DNA of 64,000 nucleotides from Ichthyophis bannanicus. Its lineage: Eukaryota > Chordata > Amphibia > Gymnophiona > Ichthyophiidae. Of the stretch, positions 1 to 10,829 are shown piece by piece (position 1 is the first letter of the stretch; every line of letters starts with the position of its first letter). A program made the position numbers and the translations under genes. The notes beneath the pieces are model-generated. The model ran no database searches. It was not told the DNA's origin and saw only the letters and a list, made by a program, of their open reading frames with translations. The DNA is taken from contig CM066037.1 of assembly GCA_033557465.1 (NCBI GenBank), positions 516,452,686 to 516,516,685 on the forward strand, in the 5' to 3' direction.

Positions 1-673
1 TAGGCAAAAAAAGGCAGATTTTCTGGCTGATTCATAAAGTGATCTAGACAGGGAAGGTAAGCATATATGGTTACCATGCAGCAATCAGAAGAGAACAAGT
101 AGGGCAATATGGGATGATCAAGGATGTCAAATATTCTGGTGCATTTTAGTGAAGTGCCTTTTGGGTTAATATTAAGAGCTTATACTGAATGCGTTCCGCA
201 ATCAGTAACTAGCGAAGTTGAATTAAAAGTGGTGTCATGTGATCCTGCCTTTTAGCATGAGAAAGAATGCGTGTGGCAGTATTTTGGAGAGACTAATCTT
301 TTTAGTTCGTACTTGGATAAATCTGCATAAACAGTGCTGCAATAGTCAATACAACTAATAAGTAAACTGAGGACAAGGATAGCCTGTGTGGAAAAAGTCA
401 AAAAAGGGCAAATGGACTGGACGAATATCAAGGCATAAAAAGAGGTTTGTACCATTGAACTGATCTGCTTTGAGAAGTCTTAAAGGTCTGTATCTATGGT
501 TACTCCTAAATACCTAAACATTTGGGTCAGCACAATGGGCCCTGAACAAAGAGATCGGGAGGTGGTTGAGGGACAGGAACCACCTGTCAGCCATGTAGCT
601 GTGAACTTGCTGCGGTCTAACTGTAAACAATTGTTATATAGAAATTCTCTCCTTGAGATAGATTTACATCTGA

Positions 674-1229
674 TTAACTGCCTAAGTTAGCAGTATCTAT
701 GTAAACGGTAATCAGTATGTCATCTGCATAGATGAAAGCTGAAAGGCTGATACCCTGAATAAGGGTTAATGGACTCATGAAAACGTTGAAGAGAATCGGT
801 GATAATATGGAGCCCTGAGGGACTCCACAGGAGTGTGACCGAACATGAGAGGTTATCTTTGACTGCGACAGAAAAAGAGTGAACCGAAAGAAAGGAGCTA
901 AACCAACGTAGTACCTGGCCATGAATGCCAACTGACTGAAGGTGGGATAGCAGAAGATCATGGTTCACGAGGTCAAAGGCACATAAGAAATCTAGTGAGA
1001 CTATTAGCACAAACTTACCTGCATCTAGTGCAACGTATATTTCACTGAGGAGAGCAGTGAGAAGAGTCTCCATACTGTGGTTTGGGCAAAAAGCAGATTG
1101 TTGTGGATGAAGCACATGTTTATATCCTATATGATTTGATAGTTGGGAGAGGACCAAATGTTCCATAAGCTTAGAAATAAATTGAAGATTAGGAACCGGC
1201 CTATAGCTGGATGGTTCTTTAAGGTCCAA
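674..1229 (-). pseudogene. L2-1 reverse transcriptase core
   Basis: Reverse-transcriptase palm and fingers of the same L2-like element, spread over two overlapping frames (720-1229 and 674-961). Motifs seen in order are SYRP, a degenerate QSAF.P..S block, a DFL.AFD block (motif A, normally DLSAAFD), a CGVPQGS block (motif B) and YADD (motif C). The switch of frame between motifs A and B shows a frameshift near 960. Downstream frames at 110-455 match the LINE C-terminal region (a YAD...LKRL block, then a HMTPLL-type block). Expected role: copying the element RNA at the nicked target. No intact polymerase is possible from this copy. Confidence 0.85.
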
Positions 1230-1894
1230 ATTGGCCTTTTTCAGGAATGGGCAAACAGCTTGCTTCCCCCCAGTGAGGACATGATCTGATGAAAAACTGA
1301 TTAGTAATAGTGCAAGCTATGGTTAACAGGCTAAGAGAGACTTCTCCCACCCATGACAACGGAATAGGGTCCAAGACACAGGTGGTTTTCCTCATTGAAG
1401 AAAAGGTCTTTCTAAGAGAGTGTTCAGTTGCTGGGGTAAAAATGCATCAGATGTGGGTCAGAACAGACGACGGTGAAGGGATTGCACAAATGGCACCGGC
1501 AGTGGTAAAGACTGACCAGCTACTTGCACTTTATTCAGACAGTATGCAGCAAGAGCGTCTGGGGTAGGTCCAGGCCAAACAAGATATTGCGGGATGAGAG
1601 CATCTAACAGAGACAGTTTGGAAACCACAGAGAACAGCATCTTGTTTAAGGATGTAGAATTAAAGATTTGCTCAGAAAAATACGTCTTCTTGGCAGTCAG
1701 CATCTGGGCACAGTAGTGACTGTACTGGTATCTGAACAATGCAAAGGTAGTGGGGTTTGAGTCTTTCTGCCATAGCCTTTCATCTCGTCTCAACTGGCAT
1801 TTTACCATATCCAAACCAGCATGATACCATGCATGAGAGCATTTATGCTGAAGTAAATAGTTTCCCGGGGGCAATGCTACCCAATGACTTAAGT

Positions 1895-2545
1895 TCAGAC
1901 TGCCATAAATTTGCATGCATTTCCAATGACAGACTGACTATCAAAGTCTGAGGGAAAGATAGTATCTTCTGAGGGAAAGTGAGTTAGTGTGGTCAGAGTT
2001 ATTTTACAACAAGCAAGAGTAGGATTTTTTTTAGATCTATCACAGGGGGATTTGTAGAGGCATTGGGAGTGAGAGGTCAAAGCAGACAAGTGGTGGTCTG
2101 TCCAAGGCAAAGCAGACCTCATCAGAATGGAGACAGAGATAGCACAATCTTGGGGAGTCAGAATAAGGTCTAGCATATGTCCTGCCCTGTGGGTAGGAAA
2201 TGTTATATGTTGTTGAAGGTCATGATCTAATAAGAAAGTCAAGAAGGCTTTATCACGAGAATGCGAGGGATTTTCAAAGTGCAAATTAAAGTCACCCATA
2301 AGGAGGATCTGCGAATGAGATATGAGAAGATCTAATAAGGATCATTGGAAAGCCTCCCAAGATTGACTAGGGAGTGAGAGTGGACAGTAGAGCAGAAGTA
2401 GGTGGAAGCTAAGGGAGCTGTCACATTTCAGCAGTAGAGCTTTTGGAAAATTGACTGACATTCGCTGAGACACACAGTGTATTCTTATAAATCACAACCA
2501 CGCCACCGCCTCAATAAGAGGCCCAAAGGAGAGAGAAAGCTGAAT
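1895..2545 (-). pseudogene. L2-1 apurinic-type endonuclease domain, C-terminal part
   Basis: Encodes the later part of an exonuclease/endonuclease/phosphatase-fold nuclease, the enzyme that nicks target DNA to prime LINE reverse transcription. The readable frame at 1895-2299 starts at GDFNLHF (the catalytic Asp-Asn block) and later shows TDHH, the catalytic Asp-His pair. Upstream, frames around 2400-2545 read as the central strands, including a GGGV-like block. The N-terminal endonuclease blocks are not visible beyond about 2600. It is followed downstream on the same strand by the RT at 674-1229, as expected for a LINE ORF2. Frame changes make it non-functional. Confidence 0.75.
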
Positions 2546-2879
2546 ACCTGGCTAGTAGACAGCGTACAAAATAAGGTTCCTTGCTGTCTGTAAGCTAGGC
2601 GCTCGTTAACATCCACAATGTGTAGTCAAATTCTGCCGCTAACCTGCCCATATTCCGCTCTGTCATGTGCTATGCAATTAGCATGGAATTTGGAACACAC
2701 TTTTTTAGCACATGGTAATAGTTATTGTGGCCCTATGCTAAAGCACGCATTAATCATTTGTGCAATTTAGTAATCATGCCCTAGTTCTGATTAATAACAT
2801 ACCATTAGTGTTAGTGTAATAACCTTTTCCCCCCAGTAAATAAACACAATCTTGGAAAACCAATGTTTTTATACTACCT

Positions 2880-3297
2880 TATTAATGCCTTCGGGCAGCA
2901 TTTTCAAAGACATTTACAGGTAGTGCCTTTGGAAAATCCCAGATAAATCCCTAATGCGCTCAGATACTATGCAGTTAGCATCAGGCCGTGTTGGGGCGTT
3001 TTGAGGCAGAGCAAAGGGCTAAACAGGTAGTAGCGATTTTTGATGCTAATGGCACAGCCCTCTGTGCCTTAAAGATAGGCGAGATTCTTCCTCGACTAGC
3101 TTTCAGGCATAGGAGCTAAGCGGGTAGCATCGAAAATCGCTGCTACCCACTGAGCCTTGGTGGCTGCCGGCATGTCCAGCCAAACCCGGATTTTCACTTC
3201 CATCGCTGCGGAAGTGAAAATCCAAGTTAAGGTGGTTTGCAGGCAGGCTATATGCTGACACGGTACATAGCCTGCCCAACTAAAAATCTGGCCCTTC
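2880..3297. repeat. Dispersed repeat family X, copy 1
   Basis: About 400 bp that resembles 46527-46858 over most of its length. Shared stretches include the phrase ttaaagataggc, the phrase atgcagttagcatcagg, and closing sequence rich in catagcctgcc. The ends look like short inverted repeats (gggcagcattttca on the left; the reverse complement of the right end reads gggccagattttta), which suggests a non-autonomous DNA transposon. No target-site duplication is obvious and no coding capacity is seen. The superfamily is unknown. Confidence 0.6.
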
Positions 3298-3819
3298 ATG
3301 TTTAAGCTTTTTATTTTTCACGTGCTTAAAGAAAATCTAAATTTGTGAGACCCTTGTTAAATCACCCTTGCACAGCTAATATGTATGCAGAGCTGGTGAA
3401 CTCAGCAAGATCAGTCATACCTGTTCCTTATGAAGTTTGCACAGAAAAGTAGTGCTAAACAGTATCAAAAGTGATTAGTCATGGATTCTTCTATCCAACA
3501 TCTACAAAGCATTATGTTTTGGTAGCTTTAAATCTGTCATCACTGAATATCTGTAGCCAAACAGATCCTGGAATGCTTTGATGAGTTATTTCTGTAGTTT
3601 ATATATTTAGATTTGTATATGATTTCAATTCTTTTTAATTTTGGGGGTCATTTTACAATTAATGTTAAAAACATTGAGTGTTGGCCACATGGCTTCAGAC
3701 TCAGTCATTTAACAGGTTTTTTTATACCGCTATGTTGTCAACCTATCCCTATTCCTTTTCTTTAGTTTGGTATGATTGATTTCTCTATTTCCTGTCCTGT
3801 CATATCGCAATTTCTTTCC

Positions 3820-3912
3820 TTTTTCTGGCAATGGCCACCTTTATAATTTACTTATTGTATGCCACTCTGTTTTTTTGTAGAAGGGTAGTATATCAAAGGC
3901 AATAAACAAACA
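3820..3912 (+). repeat. Possible L2-like 3' tail fragment
   Basis: The stretch ends with a short stem-like section (ccactctg ... agggtagtatatc) followed by an aataaac run. This resembles the 3' ends of L2-type LINEs and of SINEs elsewhere in this window (ccgc...gcggtatata then aaataaa). No coding part is preserved next to it. It may be a 5'-truncated insertion. The call rests on a short resemblance only. The rest of 3300-3930 shows nothing I can identify. Confidence 0.3.
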
Positions 3913-3951
3913 TGTGCCTTGTCTTCAGTGAAGTAGGCTATAAATAGGTTT

Positions 3952-4208
3952 GTGTCCCTATTAAGGAAAGAATTAGCTGAAATTAAACACACCACCTCTA
4001 GTTTTAAAATTGAAAAAAATACACCACCACTCCCACAAAGAATCAAGCAGCCCAGGAACAAATGGATCACAGTGGGCTCTGGTAGGTTGCGACCTGTAAC
4101 ACGGAGACACCCTTGTCATCACGAGATACCCCTGCATGATGCCTTCTCTGCCTTGGGAAATTTGAGTCCCAAATTAGTGGAAACTGAAATGGCCTTAAAC
4201 GAGAAAGC
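3952..4208 (+). pseudogene. CR1 ORF1, N-terminal part
   Basis: An 86-codon frame opening with ATG and a charged, helix-prone start (residues 1-35), followed by a basic section and a PLHDAFSAL block. CR1 ORF1 proteins commonly have a PL.NRFS.L block just upstream of their esterase domain, so I read this as the N-terminal half of ORF1. It stops where DIRS-1 begins. The matching esterase part resumes at about 10200 beyond DIRS-1. It has no link to host genes. The assignment is partly inference, because the block is short and I cannot run a search. Confidence 0.6.
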
Positions 4209-4227
4209 ATAGTTACTCACCTGTAAC

Positions 4228-4396
4228 AGGTGATCTCCGGGAACAGCAGGAATTTAGTCTTCACATATGGGCATCGTCTGTACCGACGGAGCCTGTGCGG
4301 CAACGCTCCCCAGCGTCCAATAGGAAAGCTTTTGGGAGCAACCCACAGTGCCTGCATGCTGCCTTCCTGCCTTTCCCAACTGTCCCTCTCCAGTTG
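4228..4396 (+). repeat. DIRS-1 left inverted terminal repeat
   Basis: Matches the reverse complement of 9998-10161 over about 165 bp. Shared landmarks are agtcttcacatatggg, taccgacggagcctg, ccagcgtccaatagg and aactgtccctctccag. A purine-rich GA tract follows at 4405-4445. The outermost bases (4206-4227) are absent from the right end and are repeated only in the internal complementary region, as expected for DIRS ends of unequal length. Confidence 0.9.
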
Positions 4397-4478
4397 AGTT
4401 TAAAGCTGAGACAAAGAGAGAGGGAAAGAGAAAGAGAGAGATAAGAGATACAACTCCTAGGGGAGGTAGGTGGGTTGT

Positions 4479-4576
4479 GAAGACTAAATTCCTGCTGTCC
4501 TCGGAGATCACCTGTTACAGGTGAGTAACTATGCTATCTCCAGGAACAAGCAGGAATGTAGTCTTCACATATGGGG
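4479..4576 (+). repeat. DIRS-1 internal complementary region
   Basis: The left part of this segment is complementary to the left end of the element (cctgttacaggtgag...actatgct against 4206-4260). The right part is complementary to the right end (atctccaggaacaagcagg against 10135-10161). The two meet near 4535. In the accepted DIRS model this junction templates the closing of the circular intermediate. It matches the DIRS-2 copy at 19131-19235 closely. Confidence 0.88.
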
Positions 4577-4739
4577 ACTCCCTAGCTGCAGATGCCTGGG
4601 AGAAGGCCCCCGAAGTTGTGCGCCCTTGTGAAAGAGCTCCACTTCCCCCTATGGATCTCTGGCATCCTACCAGGATGGTGGGTGGCAGCTGATTAAGTAT
4701 GGAACAGATGTTGAAGAACAGTCTGACCAAACAAGGCAT

Positions 4740-6030
4740 CCCGGCGGGAGTCCTTGTCTAAGCAGTAATGGGCTGTGAAGATATGAACCGAAGCCCAAGT
4801 AGCTGCTCGACAGATGTCGTCGATAGAAACAGAGTGAAGATGAGCCATAGAGGCTGCCATGGCTCTCACATTGTGAGCTGTGACCTGGCCTTCAAGAGGA
4901 AGGTTTTTACTCTCATAGGCAAAAGATATACACTGTGCAATCCAGCTAGACAGTGTTCTTTTGGAGACTGGAAGTCCCAGATGACTAGGATCAAAAGCAA
5001 CAAAGAGTAGAGAGGACTTTCTATGTTGCTGTGTCCTTTACAAGTAAAAGGCCAAAGCCCTTTTGCAGTCCAAAGTATGAAGATTCCTTTCTGCATCTGA
5101 GGCATGAGGCCTTGGGAAGAATACAGGAAGGTAAACCGCTTGGTTTAAATGAAAAGGTGACACCACCTTTGGCATAAAGTGTGGATGAGTCCTAAGGACT
5201 ACCTTATCATGATGGAACCTTGTATAAGGAGGATCAGCCACCAACGCTTGCAATTCACTGATTCAACGTGCTAATGTGAATGCAATAAGAAAGATGACCT
5301 TCCAGGAAAGAATTTCAAAGTAGTGGCTAATGGTTCAAAAGGCGGTTTCATGAGCTGCCCAAGAACCAGATTTAAGTCCAGATTGGAGTGGAGGAGTGGC
5401 CTAGTGGTTGGGGCAAGGTACTTCAGGCCAGAAGGTCGGGGGTTCAAATCCCACTAGAGGACAGCAACCTCGGGCCGGAAGGACTGGGGTTTCTAGTCCC
5501 ACAGGTGCTCCTTGTGGTCTTGGGCAAGCCACTTAACCCTCAATAGCCCATGTTCCCTGTAAAATAGTTATCTCCAAGTTATAATGCCCTGTTCAACGTA
5601 ATTTCAGTTTGTTCAATGTAAACCGCACTGATGCAGAATAGCGCGGTATATAAGAGAATGTAAATAAATAAAAATAAATAAATAAAGTCCCATGCCACCA
5701 GTGGTGGCTTAATGGGAGGCTTAGTTAAAAGAAGGTCTCTCAAATCTCGCTATGAGAGGATGAGAGGAAATAGGTTGTCCATTTAGAGGCTTGAAAGAAG
5801 CTGCAATAGCACTCAAATGAACTCTCACTGAATTAGTCTTAAGCCCTGCATTTGATAAATGAAGGAGATACTCCAGTAATGATTCCAGAGGTATCGCAAG
5901 AGGGTTAAGACCCTTCTGCGAGCACCATATGATAAACCTTTTCCATTTAAATGCATAAGAGTGTCTTGTGGAAGGCTTCCTGGAAGCATAAAGGATATCC
6001 TTTACCTGCTGGGAAAGGTTAAGACCGTGA
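4740..6030 (-). pseudogene. DIRS-1 tyrosine recombinase, split by a SINE
   Basis: Integrase of phage-integrase type in place of a DDE integrase. The N-terminal core-binding part lies at 5721-6030 (STRHSYAFKWKRFIIWC, then LEYLLHLS.AGL...TVRVHLSAIAA-like). It is broken by SINE-1 at 5379-5690. The catalytic part resumes with a RISELQAL-type Arg block near 5253, FHHDKVVLRTHPHF, and a block near 4770-4880 reading VRAMAASMAHLHSVSIDDICRAATW, with a nucleophile-type HYCLD. The Arg, His-x-x-Arg-like and Tyr landmarks are thus recognisable. Frame breaks are present. Confidence 0.8.
5379..5690 (+). mobile_element. tRNA-headed SINE with L2-like tail, copy 1
   Basis: The tRNA-like head starts near 5386 with a pol III A-box-like tggcctagtgg and a B-box-like ggttcaaatcc. 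The body contains a CORE/MIR-like phrase (ttgggcaagccacttaaccctc ... ccctgtaaaatag). The end carries an accgca...gcggtatata hairpin-like section and a taaa-repeat tail, which resemble L2-type LINE 3' ends. A short duplication (aagtcc) may flank it. Two close copies lie at 47778-48070 and 58301-58584. It interrupts the DIRS-1 recombinase. Confidence 0.85.
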
Positions 6031-6034
6031 AGTT

Positions 6035-6568
6035 CTAGGCTTTCAGCAACCAGGCCCTGAGATGCAGAGACTGGGGATTGGGATGCCACAGCATCCCGTC
6101 CTCTTGAGAAAGGAGATTTGGAGCAGATCCTAACTCCAGAGGCAGAGCTTGAGAGAGATGTAGGAGCAGAGGGTACCACATTTGCCGAGGCCAATGTGGA
6201 GCTATGAGGATCATATGACCTCTGTCTCTCTGAAGCTTGAACAGGGCTTTGAGAATTAGGGGAATGGGTGGAAAAGCATACAGGAAGTCCTGACCCCAAT
6301 GGAGGAGGAAAGCATCCCTGGCCTGACAACCCTGAGCCGGGGTTCTGGAACAGAACCGGGGAAGTTTGGCATTCAGCGGACTTGCAAAGAGGTCTATGTC
6401 CGGGGTTCCCCAAATTTGAAAAATTTTGGCCACCTGGTATGCATGGAGAGACCATTCGTGTGGAAGCAGAACTTGACTGAGTCTGTCTGCCCAAGAGTTT
6501 TGAATGCCTGGAAGATACACCACAAGGAGATGAATCTGATGCTCTCTGGCAAGGGCCGATAATCGCAA
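6035..6568 (-). pseudogene. DIRS-1 methyltransferase-like domain
   Basis: An open frame of 177 codons with PGIQNSWADRLS, a DIDLFASPLNAK block, DAFLLHW, YAFPPIPLI and LIAPHWPRQMWYPLL. DIRS elements of vertebrates carry a Dam-like N6-adenine methyltransferase-related domain here between RNase H and the recombinase, and these phrases fit it. I do not see a convincing intact catalytic DPPY-type block, so enzymatic activity is doubtful. DIRS-2 has the parallel block at 20631-20846. Confidence 0.7.
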
Positions 6569-6589
6569 AGCTTAGTTGCAAAGCGACGG

Positions 6590-6835
6590 AGAGCCTGTTC
6601 CGCCCCTCCTTGCTCACGTAGAACATGGCTACTTGATTGTCCGTTTGAACTAGGACTGTCTTGTAGCTGAGCTGGGTGTGGAATACTCGAAGAGCAAGGA
6701 AAATTTCTCTGAGTTCTAGGAGATTGATGTGTAAATAGGTCTCCTGTGGAGTCCAGGCCCTGGGTAGAGAGACCTTGCAGGTGAGCTCCCCAACCCACCT
6801 GTGAAGCATCTGTTAGAGTGGCCTGGGGTGGCGGT
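6590..6835 (-). pseudogene. DIRS-1 RNase H domain
   Basis: Contains TDASQVGWGAH (first catalytic Asp block, read in the frame reaching 6800), INLLELREI (catalytic Glu) and LVQTDNQVAMFYVSKEG (catalytic Asp-Asn). The three acidic blocks of a retroelement RNase H are therefore present. The first block lies in a different frame from the other two, so a frameshift sits near 6800. It degrades the RNA strand of the RNA-DNA hybrid in the active element. Confidence 0.85.
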
Positions 6836-7910
6836 TCATGAAAAGGAGACCCCACCAAAAGGTTTTGGGGTGATTGCCTCCATTGGAGGGACAAAATAAG
6901 GCGATCTGAGTTTATTATTTTGTCTGACAGGCAATCTGACGCCTGAGTCCACTGAGTGGATAAAATCCACTGGGCTGCCCTCATATGGAGGCGAGCATAA
7001 GGAACCACATGCACGGTGGATGCCATGTGGCCTAGCAACTAACATTTCCCGAGCAGTGAGGTGAGGTTTTAGCACTGCTTGGGAAGCTAACTGCACAATG
7101 CGAAGGCAACGGGGCTGTGGAAGGTAGACCCTTGTCTGTCTGATATCCAGCAGAGCTCCTATAAACTCTAGGGACTGAGTGGGAGCAAGGTTGGATTTTG
7201 GGAAGTTTATGACAAGTCCCAAATACTGAAGGATGCGCATTGTGTGAGAGAGGGCAACCCTGGCCTCTGGCTCTGAAGGGGCTCGAATGAGCCAGTCGTC
7301 TAAGTAAGGGAAGACGAATATTCCCAGGGTGCGGAGAAATGCTGCTACCACAGCCATGCATTTTGTCAACACCCTTGGTGCAGAGGCCAGGCCAAAGAGA
7401 AGAACCCTGTATTGGTAGTGTTTCCCTTGAAACAAAGCGAAGGAACTTTCGGTGAGTTGGATGGATGAGAACATGAGTGCACGCATCCTTGAGATCTAGA
7501 GAACAAAGCCAATCCTAACTCTGATGGTATGGCAGCAGAGTTCCTAGAGAAATCATTTTGAATTTCTCTGAACAGGAACTTGTTCAATTCTCTGAGGTCT
7601 AAAATGGGTCTGTGTCCTCCTGTTTTCTTTGGAATAAGGAAATGGGGGAGTAAAATCCTGTACCCTGTTGAGGAATGGGTACCTCTTGTATTGCCCCTTG
7701 AGCAAGGAGCACAGTGACCTCTTGACCTAATTGGTCGTTGAGAGAGGTCTGAGAATTGAACTGTCTTACCATTGTAGGAGGGGGCATGCTGAGGAAATGA
7801 AGCTTGTACCCCTCTCTTACAATAGTCAGAGTCCAATTTTCTGCTGTTATCTGACCCCATCTGGGGGCAAAATGACAACCTTCCTGGGATGGTGGAGGGT
7901 TCTGGGCCAT
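6836..7910 (-). pseudogene. DIRS-1 reverse transcriptase
   Basis: RT of DIRS type, split by at least two frameshifts. In order: a WGQITAENWTL lead-in (7599-7910), GGHRPILDLRELN (fingers), and a frame 6836-7486 with QYRVLLFGLASAPRVLTK (motif B region) and PYLDDWLI (catalytic YLDD with both Asp intact). These are followed by INFPKSNL and QSLEFIGALLD. The YLDDWL wording is characteristic of DIRS and distinguishes it from LINE FADD. It is followed without a break by the RNase H at 6590-6810. Role: reverse transcription of the element RNA. The gag end lies about 100 bp upstream. Confidence 0.88.
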
Positions 7911-8012
7911 TCAGGGCCAGGAAGGCAAAGTTCTCTAGATAGGAGTCAAAGCCCCTGTGGAGGCTGAGTCTGCTAAGCCGGTTGAGGCTTAGCTGCTTTT
8001 GCCTTTCTTTGT

Positions 8013-9764
8013 CTAGGTTGTTGCTGCTGTCCCTTTTGGGCAGACTGACCTAAACGATGCCCCTTGCTGGGTATAGAAGGGATAAAACTTTTTCTTACTG
8101 AAGAATGGTTTCTTATAGGATTTTTTCCTCGCAGGATCAGCTGTAGACTTAGATGCTGACAATATCACTTTGGATAGATTGTCTATCTCATTAGCTTTTT
8201 CCTGCCAATTCTTGCCAAAGAGATTCTCTCCTGTGCAAGGAATATTCCCTAGTTTATCCTGTACCCACATTTCCAAGTCAAATGCCTGGAGCCAGGCAAT
8301 CCTACGTGCACCTATGGCAATGGCAGAGGTCCTGCTTATGCCCTCAAAGCAATCAAAGGCTGCACGATTCACAAACCTGGAAACATCCTGGGCATGTTTG
8401 ACAAGGGAGAGGTAATCTTGCCTCTTATCAGGAAGGAGAGGGCTCATAAGTTCTAAATCTCCTGTGACCTCCTTAAGGAACATTCCCATATATAAGATAT
8501 AGGAACTGATCCTAGCAGAAAGTATGGAAGCCTGGAAGGTTCGACATCCAAAGGTGTCAAGAGTCCTACACTCACATCCTGGAGGATTAGATGCATGCCT
8601 TTTTGCACTCTTTATCCTTCTTATAGCTGATTCCACCACCATGGAATGGTGTGGTAATTGAGCCTTCTGAAACCCAGGACAAGGAGGAACTCGATACATG
8701 GTGTTGAGTCTTTGAGAGTGAGGACTTGTGGTTAGAGGTGTTTCCCACATCCTTAACATGAGATCATGCAAGATCTCATGAATAGGTAAAGTAGCTGCCT
8801 CCTTGGGAGCTTTAGGGTATTGCAGGATTTCTAACTCCTTTGCCTAGGCTCTTTTTCAGGAGCCACTGTGATGGAAAGACCTTGGGCCATATCTCGGATA
8901 AAATCCTGAAGAGACATCTTCTGGTGGAGACATCCTAAGCTGAGGAGAAGAAGAATCCTCAGGAAGTAGTACTCTGGTATCGGCAGAGCTTTCAGAGTCT
9001 TCAGACTCATCCGAGGATTCAAAGCATCTCTGATCCGGGTGATCGTGCAAGGCACGGTACCAGTACCGATCAAAGTTGGCATCGGAGTGGTCCGGTACCG
9101 ACTTGTCGATGCCGGATAGACACGCATGACTCGGTCCCAGTAGAATACCTGCCGATGTCGATGCAGTCGGTGCCAGTACTGGTTGAATTGTCTGAAGTGG
9201 TTTCAGGGGCATCAAGGCCATGAGAAGAGCCGCCAGACTGCGTTCAATAGCCAAGAATCTCTGGTCTATCGACACTGCCGATGCTTGCGTATCGGTACCG
9301 GATGAAGCAGCCGGTACCCCAGAGCATGGCACCAGTAGTTCTGCCGAGGTTGAAGCCTCGAGAACATCCTGGAGCCCCGTTAGTGCTTTGGAAGCTGAAG
9401 CCTCCCGCCGGGGCAATTTTGCCGGTGAAAGTCCCTCAAGGGCAACGCCAGAGGCATCTCGATTAGAAGGAGATCTACCCTTTGAGGACCGGCTAGATTT
9501 ATGTTTAGTTACCTGAGATCCATGGGAGGAAGACAAAGCCCTGGAAGACGTCGATGCCACGAAAGCTGCATCGGAGGGAAAAAGGGTGCTAGGTTTAACA
9601 GCTCGGTTTTGCCGGCCCCTTTTCGACATCATCCCACAGGCAACACACTCAGAAATAGAGTGGTCAGGACCTAAACATTTGAGGCACCACTCATGGGTGT
9701 CGGTGATGGAGATGGTACCGCCACACTTAGAACACTTTTTAAAACCCGAAGCGGGTTTTTCCAT
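8013..9764 (-). pseudogene. DIRS-1 gag-like protein
   Basis: I choose the ATG at 9764, whose product begins MEKPASGFKKCSKCGG, over the longer open frame to 10061, because the extra part lies in leader and terminal repeat. The N-terminus has a compact Cys/His cluster (C-x2-C, then H..C-x2-C, H....C-x2-C), probably zinc-binding. Ser/Lys-rich and acidic low-complexity sections follow (SSDESEDSESS near 9010). A frameshift near 8870 moves the frame. The C-terminal half (8013-8771) holds a helical region with YMGMFLKEVT and GARRIAWLQAFDLEMWVQDKL, then a Lys/Tyr-rich end. DIRS-2 has the same blocks at 22763-23482. Presumed structural RNA-binding protein. Confidence 0.8.
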
Positions 9765-9997
9765 TTTGAAGGAAAATGTTGGGCCTAGTGCCCAAAATGG
9801 TGCGTGGCACCTGAAGAGAAAATTACCTGAAAAGACTCCAGAAGAAAGTTTTGTTTTTTGTTTTTTTAGAAGAAAAGAACCACCGGCGGTATCGGTGTAG
9901 CGTCGAGGGAAGGCAGACGCAACCACAAAAAAGAATAGCAGGGATTTTTTTCTACGGTGACAGGATGTGCGACCTTTCGGCTCCGCAGAAAACAAAG

Positions 9998-10161
9998 AAC
10001 TGGAGAGGGACAGTTGGGAAAGGCAGGAAGGCAGCACGCAGGCGCTGTGAGATGCTCCCAAAAGCTTTCCTATTGGACACTGGGGAGCATTCCCGCGCAG
10101 GCTCCGTCGGTACCGACGATACCCATATGTGAAGACTACATTCCTGCTTGTTCCTGGAGAT
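9998..10161 (-). repeat. DIRS-1 right inverted terminal repeat
   Basis: Reverse complement of 4228-4396, ending in ttcctggagat. Sense transcription of DIRS-1 would start in or near this repeat and run toward lower coordinates through gag. The sequence between this repeat and the gag start at 9764 is leader, with no conserved frame of its own. Confidence 0.88.
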
Positions 10162-10189
10162 GGTTAATACCTAATCTACTAATAATGCC

Positions 10190-10730
10190 CTAAATATGAA
10201 GAACCTGTCACAAAAGAGGAAACTACTTGGAGATTCCATCAGACACCAACTTGGGAACACAGTTCAAAGGAGAGAAGATGGTCAAATGCCTCCCAGGTTC
10301 TTCAGCCAGCAGAAATACGAAGCAAATTGCTGGCATAGTTGGTGTGGAAAGTGAGTGCTCCAAAACTGATGTTATTATCCACTTGGGTACAAATGACCTG
10401 CCTAAAAACAGTGCCTCTACAGTTTAGAGGGACTTCCAGATTCTGGGAGAGAAACTCAAACCCACTGCTAACACTATAGCATTCTCAGAGGTCCTACCTG
10501 TTCTTGGTAAGGGGGCAGAAAGGCTGCATCACATAATCATCTTTAATACATGGCTCCAAACCTGGTGCTAACAAAAAGGATTTAGATATATAGGCGACTG
10601 AGGAAATAGATGGAACAAGAGACTATATTGTGGTGATGGACTACATCTCTCTGTTGCAGGGTAAAGGATCCTAAGTGAAAAATTCAGGCATTATATGGAC
10701 AGGCATTTAAACTAGGGAAAGAGGGTGACA
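10190..10730 (+). pseudogene. CR1 ORF1, SGNH esterase-like domain
   Basis: Carries the three SGNH/GDSL hydrolase signatures in order, in shifting frames: LLGDSI near 10210-10235, IHLGTND near 10370-10395, and GDGLHLS near 10631-10650. These supply the nucleophile Ser, the oxyanion-hole Asn and the catalytic Asp-His pair. CR1 ORF1 esterase domains are established in vertebrate CR1 elements, though their role in retrotransposition is uncertain. The frame is broken (stop after 10427 and later shifts). A parallel copy on the opposite strand lies at 42376-42943. Confidence 0.75.
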
Positions 10731-10829
10731 GATGGAAAAGAACAAGTTCAGGACGTCATTCACAGCAAAAACATAACAATGGAAACAGCCGCAGTATTAA
10801 CCCACATATCAATGCCAAGTGGGAAGACT

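Larger units (their letters stand above)
1..2600 (-). mobile_element. L2-like LINE, 3' half of EN plus RT (L2-1)
   Basis: Non-LTR retrotransposon remnant read on the minus strand. From 5' to 3' (high to low coordinate) it shows a GGGV-type endonuclease strand near 2500, a GDFN endonuclease motif near 2290 with a later DHH motif, reverse-transcriptase blocks including SYRP near 1210 and YADD at 719-730, and a C-terminal LDYC-like block near 350. The order endonuclease then RT, and the wording of the RT blocks, match the L2/CR1-L3 group of vertebrates. The 3' end runs off the window start, so no tail is visible. Frameshifts divide it into several short reading frames, so it is dead. The exact clade within L2/Rex/CR1 cannot be settled without a phylogeny. 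Confidence 0.85.
4206..10161 (-). mobile_element. DIRS-type retrotransposon DIRS-1
   Basis: A near full-length DIRS element on the minus strand, inserted in CR1 ORF1. It has inverted terminal repeats (4228-4396 against 9998-10161) and an internal complementary region at 4479-4576 that joins copies of both ends. It then has, in sense order, gag (9764 to 8013), reverse transcriptase (7910-6836), RNase H (about 6810-6590), a methyltransferase-like domain (6568-6100) and a tyrosine recombinase (6030-4740). DIRS elements integrate by tyrosine recombinase and normally make no target-site duplication; none is seen here. A SINE splits the recombinase at 5379-5690. Multiple frameshifts make it inactive. 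Length without the SINE is about 5.65 kb. Confidence 0.9.

Noticed and set aside
5386..5460. Possible tRNA gene
   Set aside because: It has A-box-like and B-box-like strings but no cloverleaf with a proper anticodon arm, and it continues into a SINE body and tail; the same applies at 47778 and 58301.
9220..10193. Several plus-strand frames of 60-104 codons
   Set aside because: They lie opposite DIRS-1 gag and its terminal repeat and have no motifs of their own.
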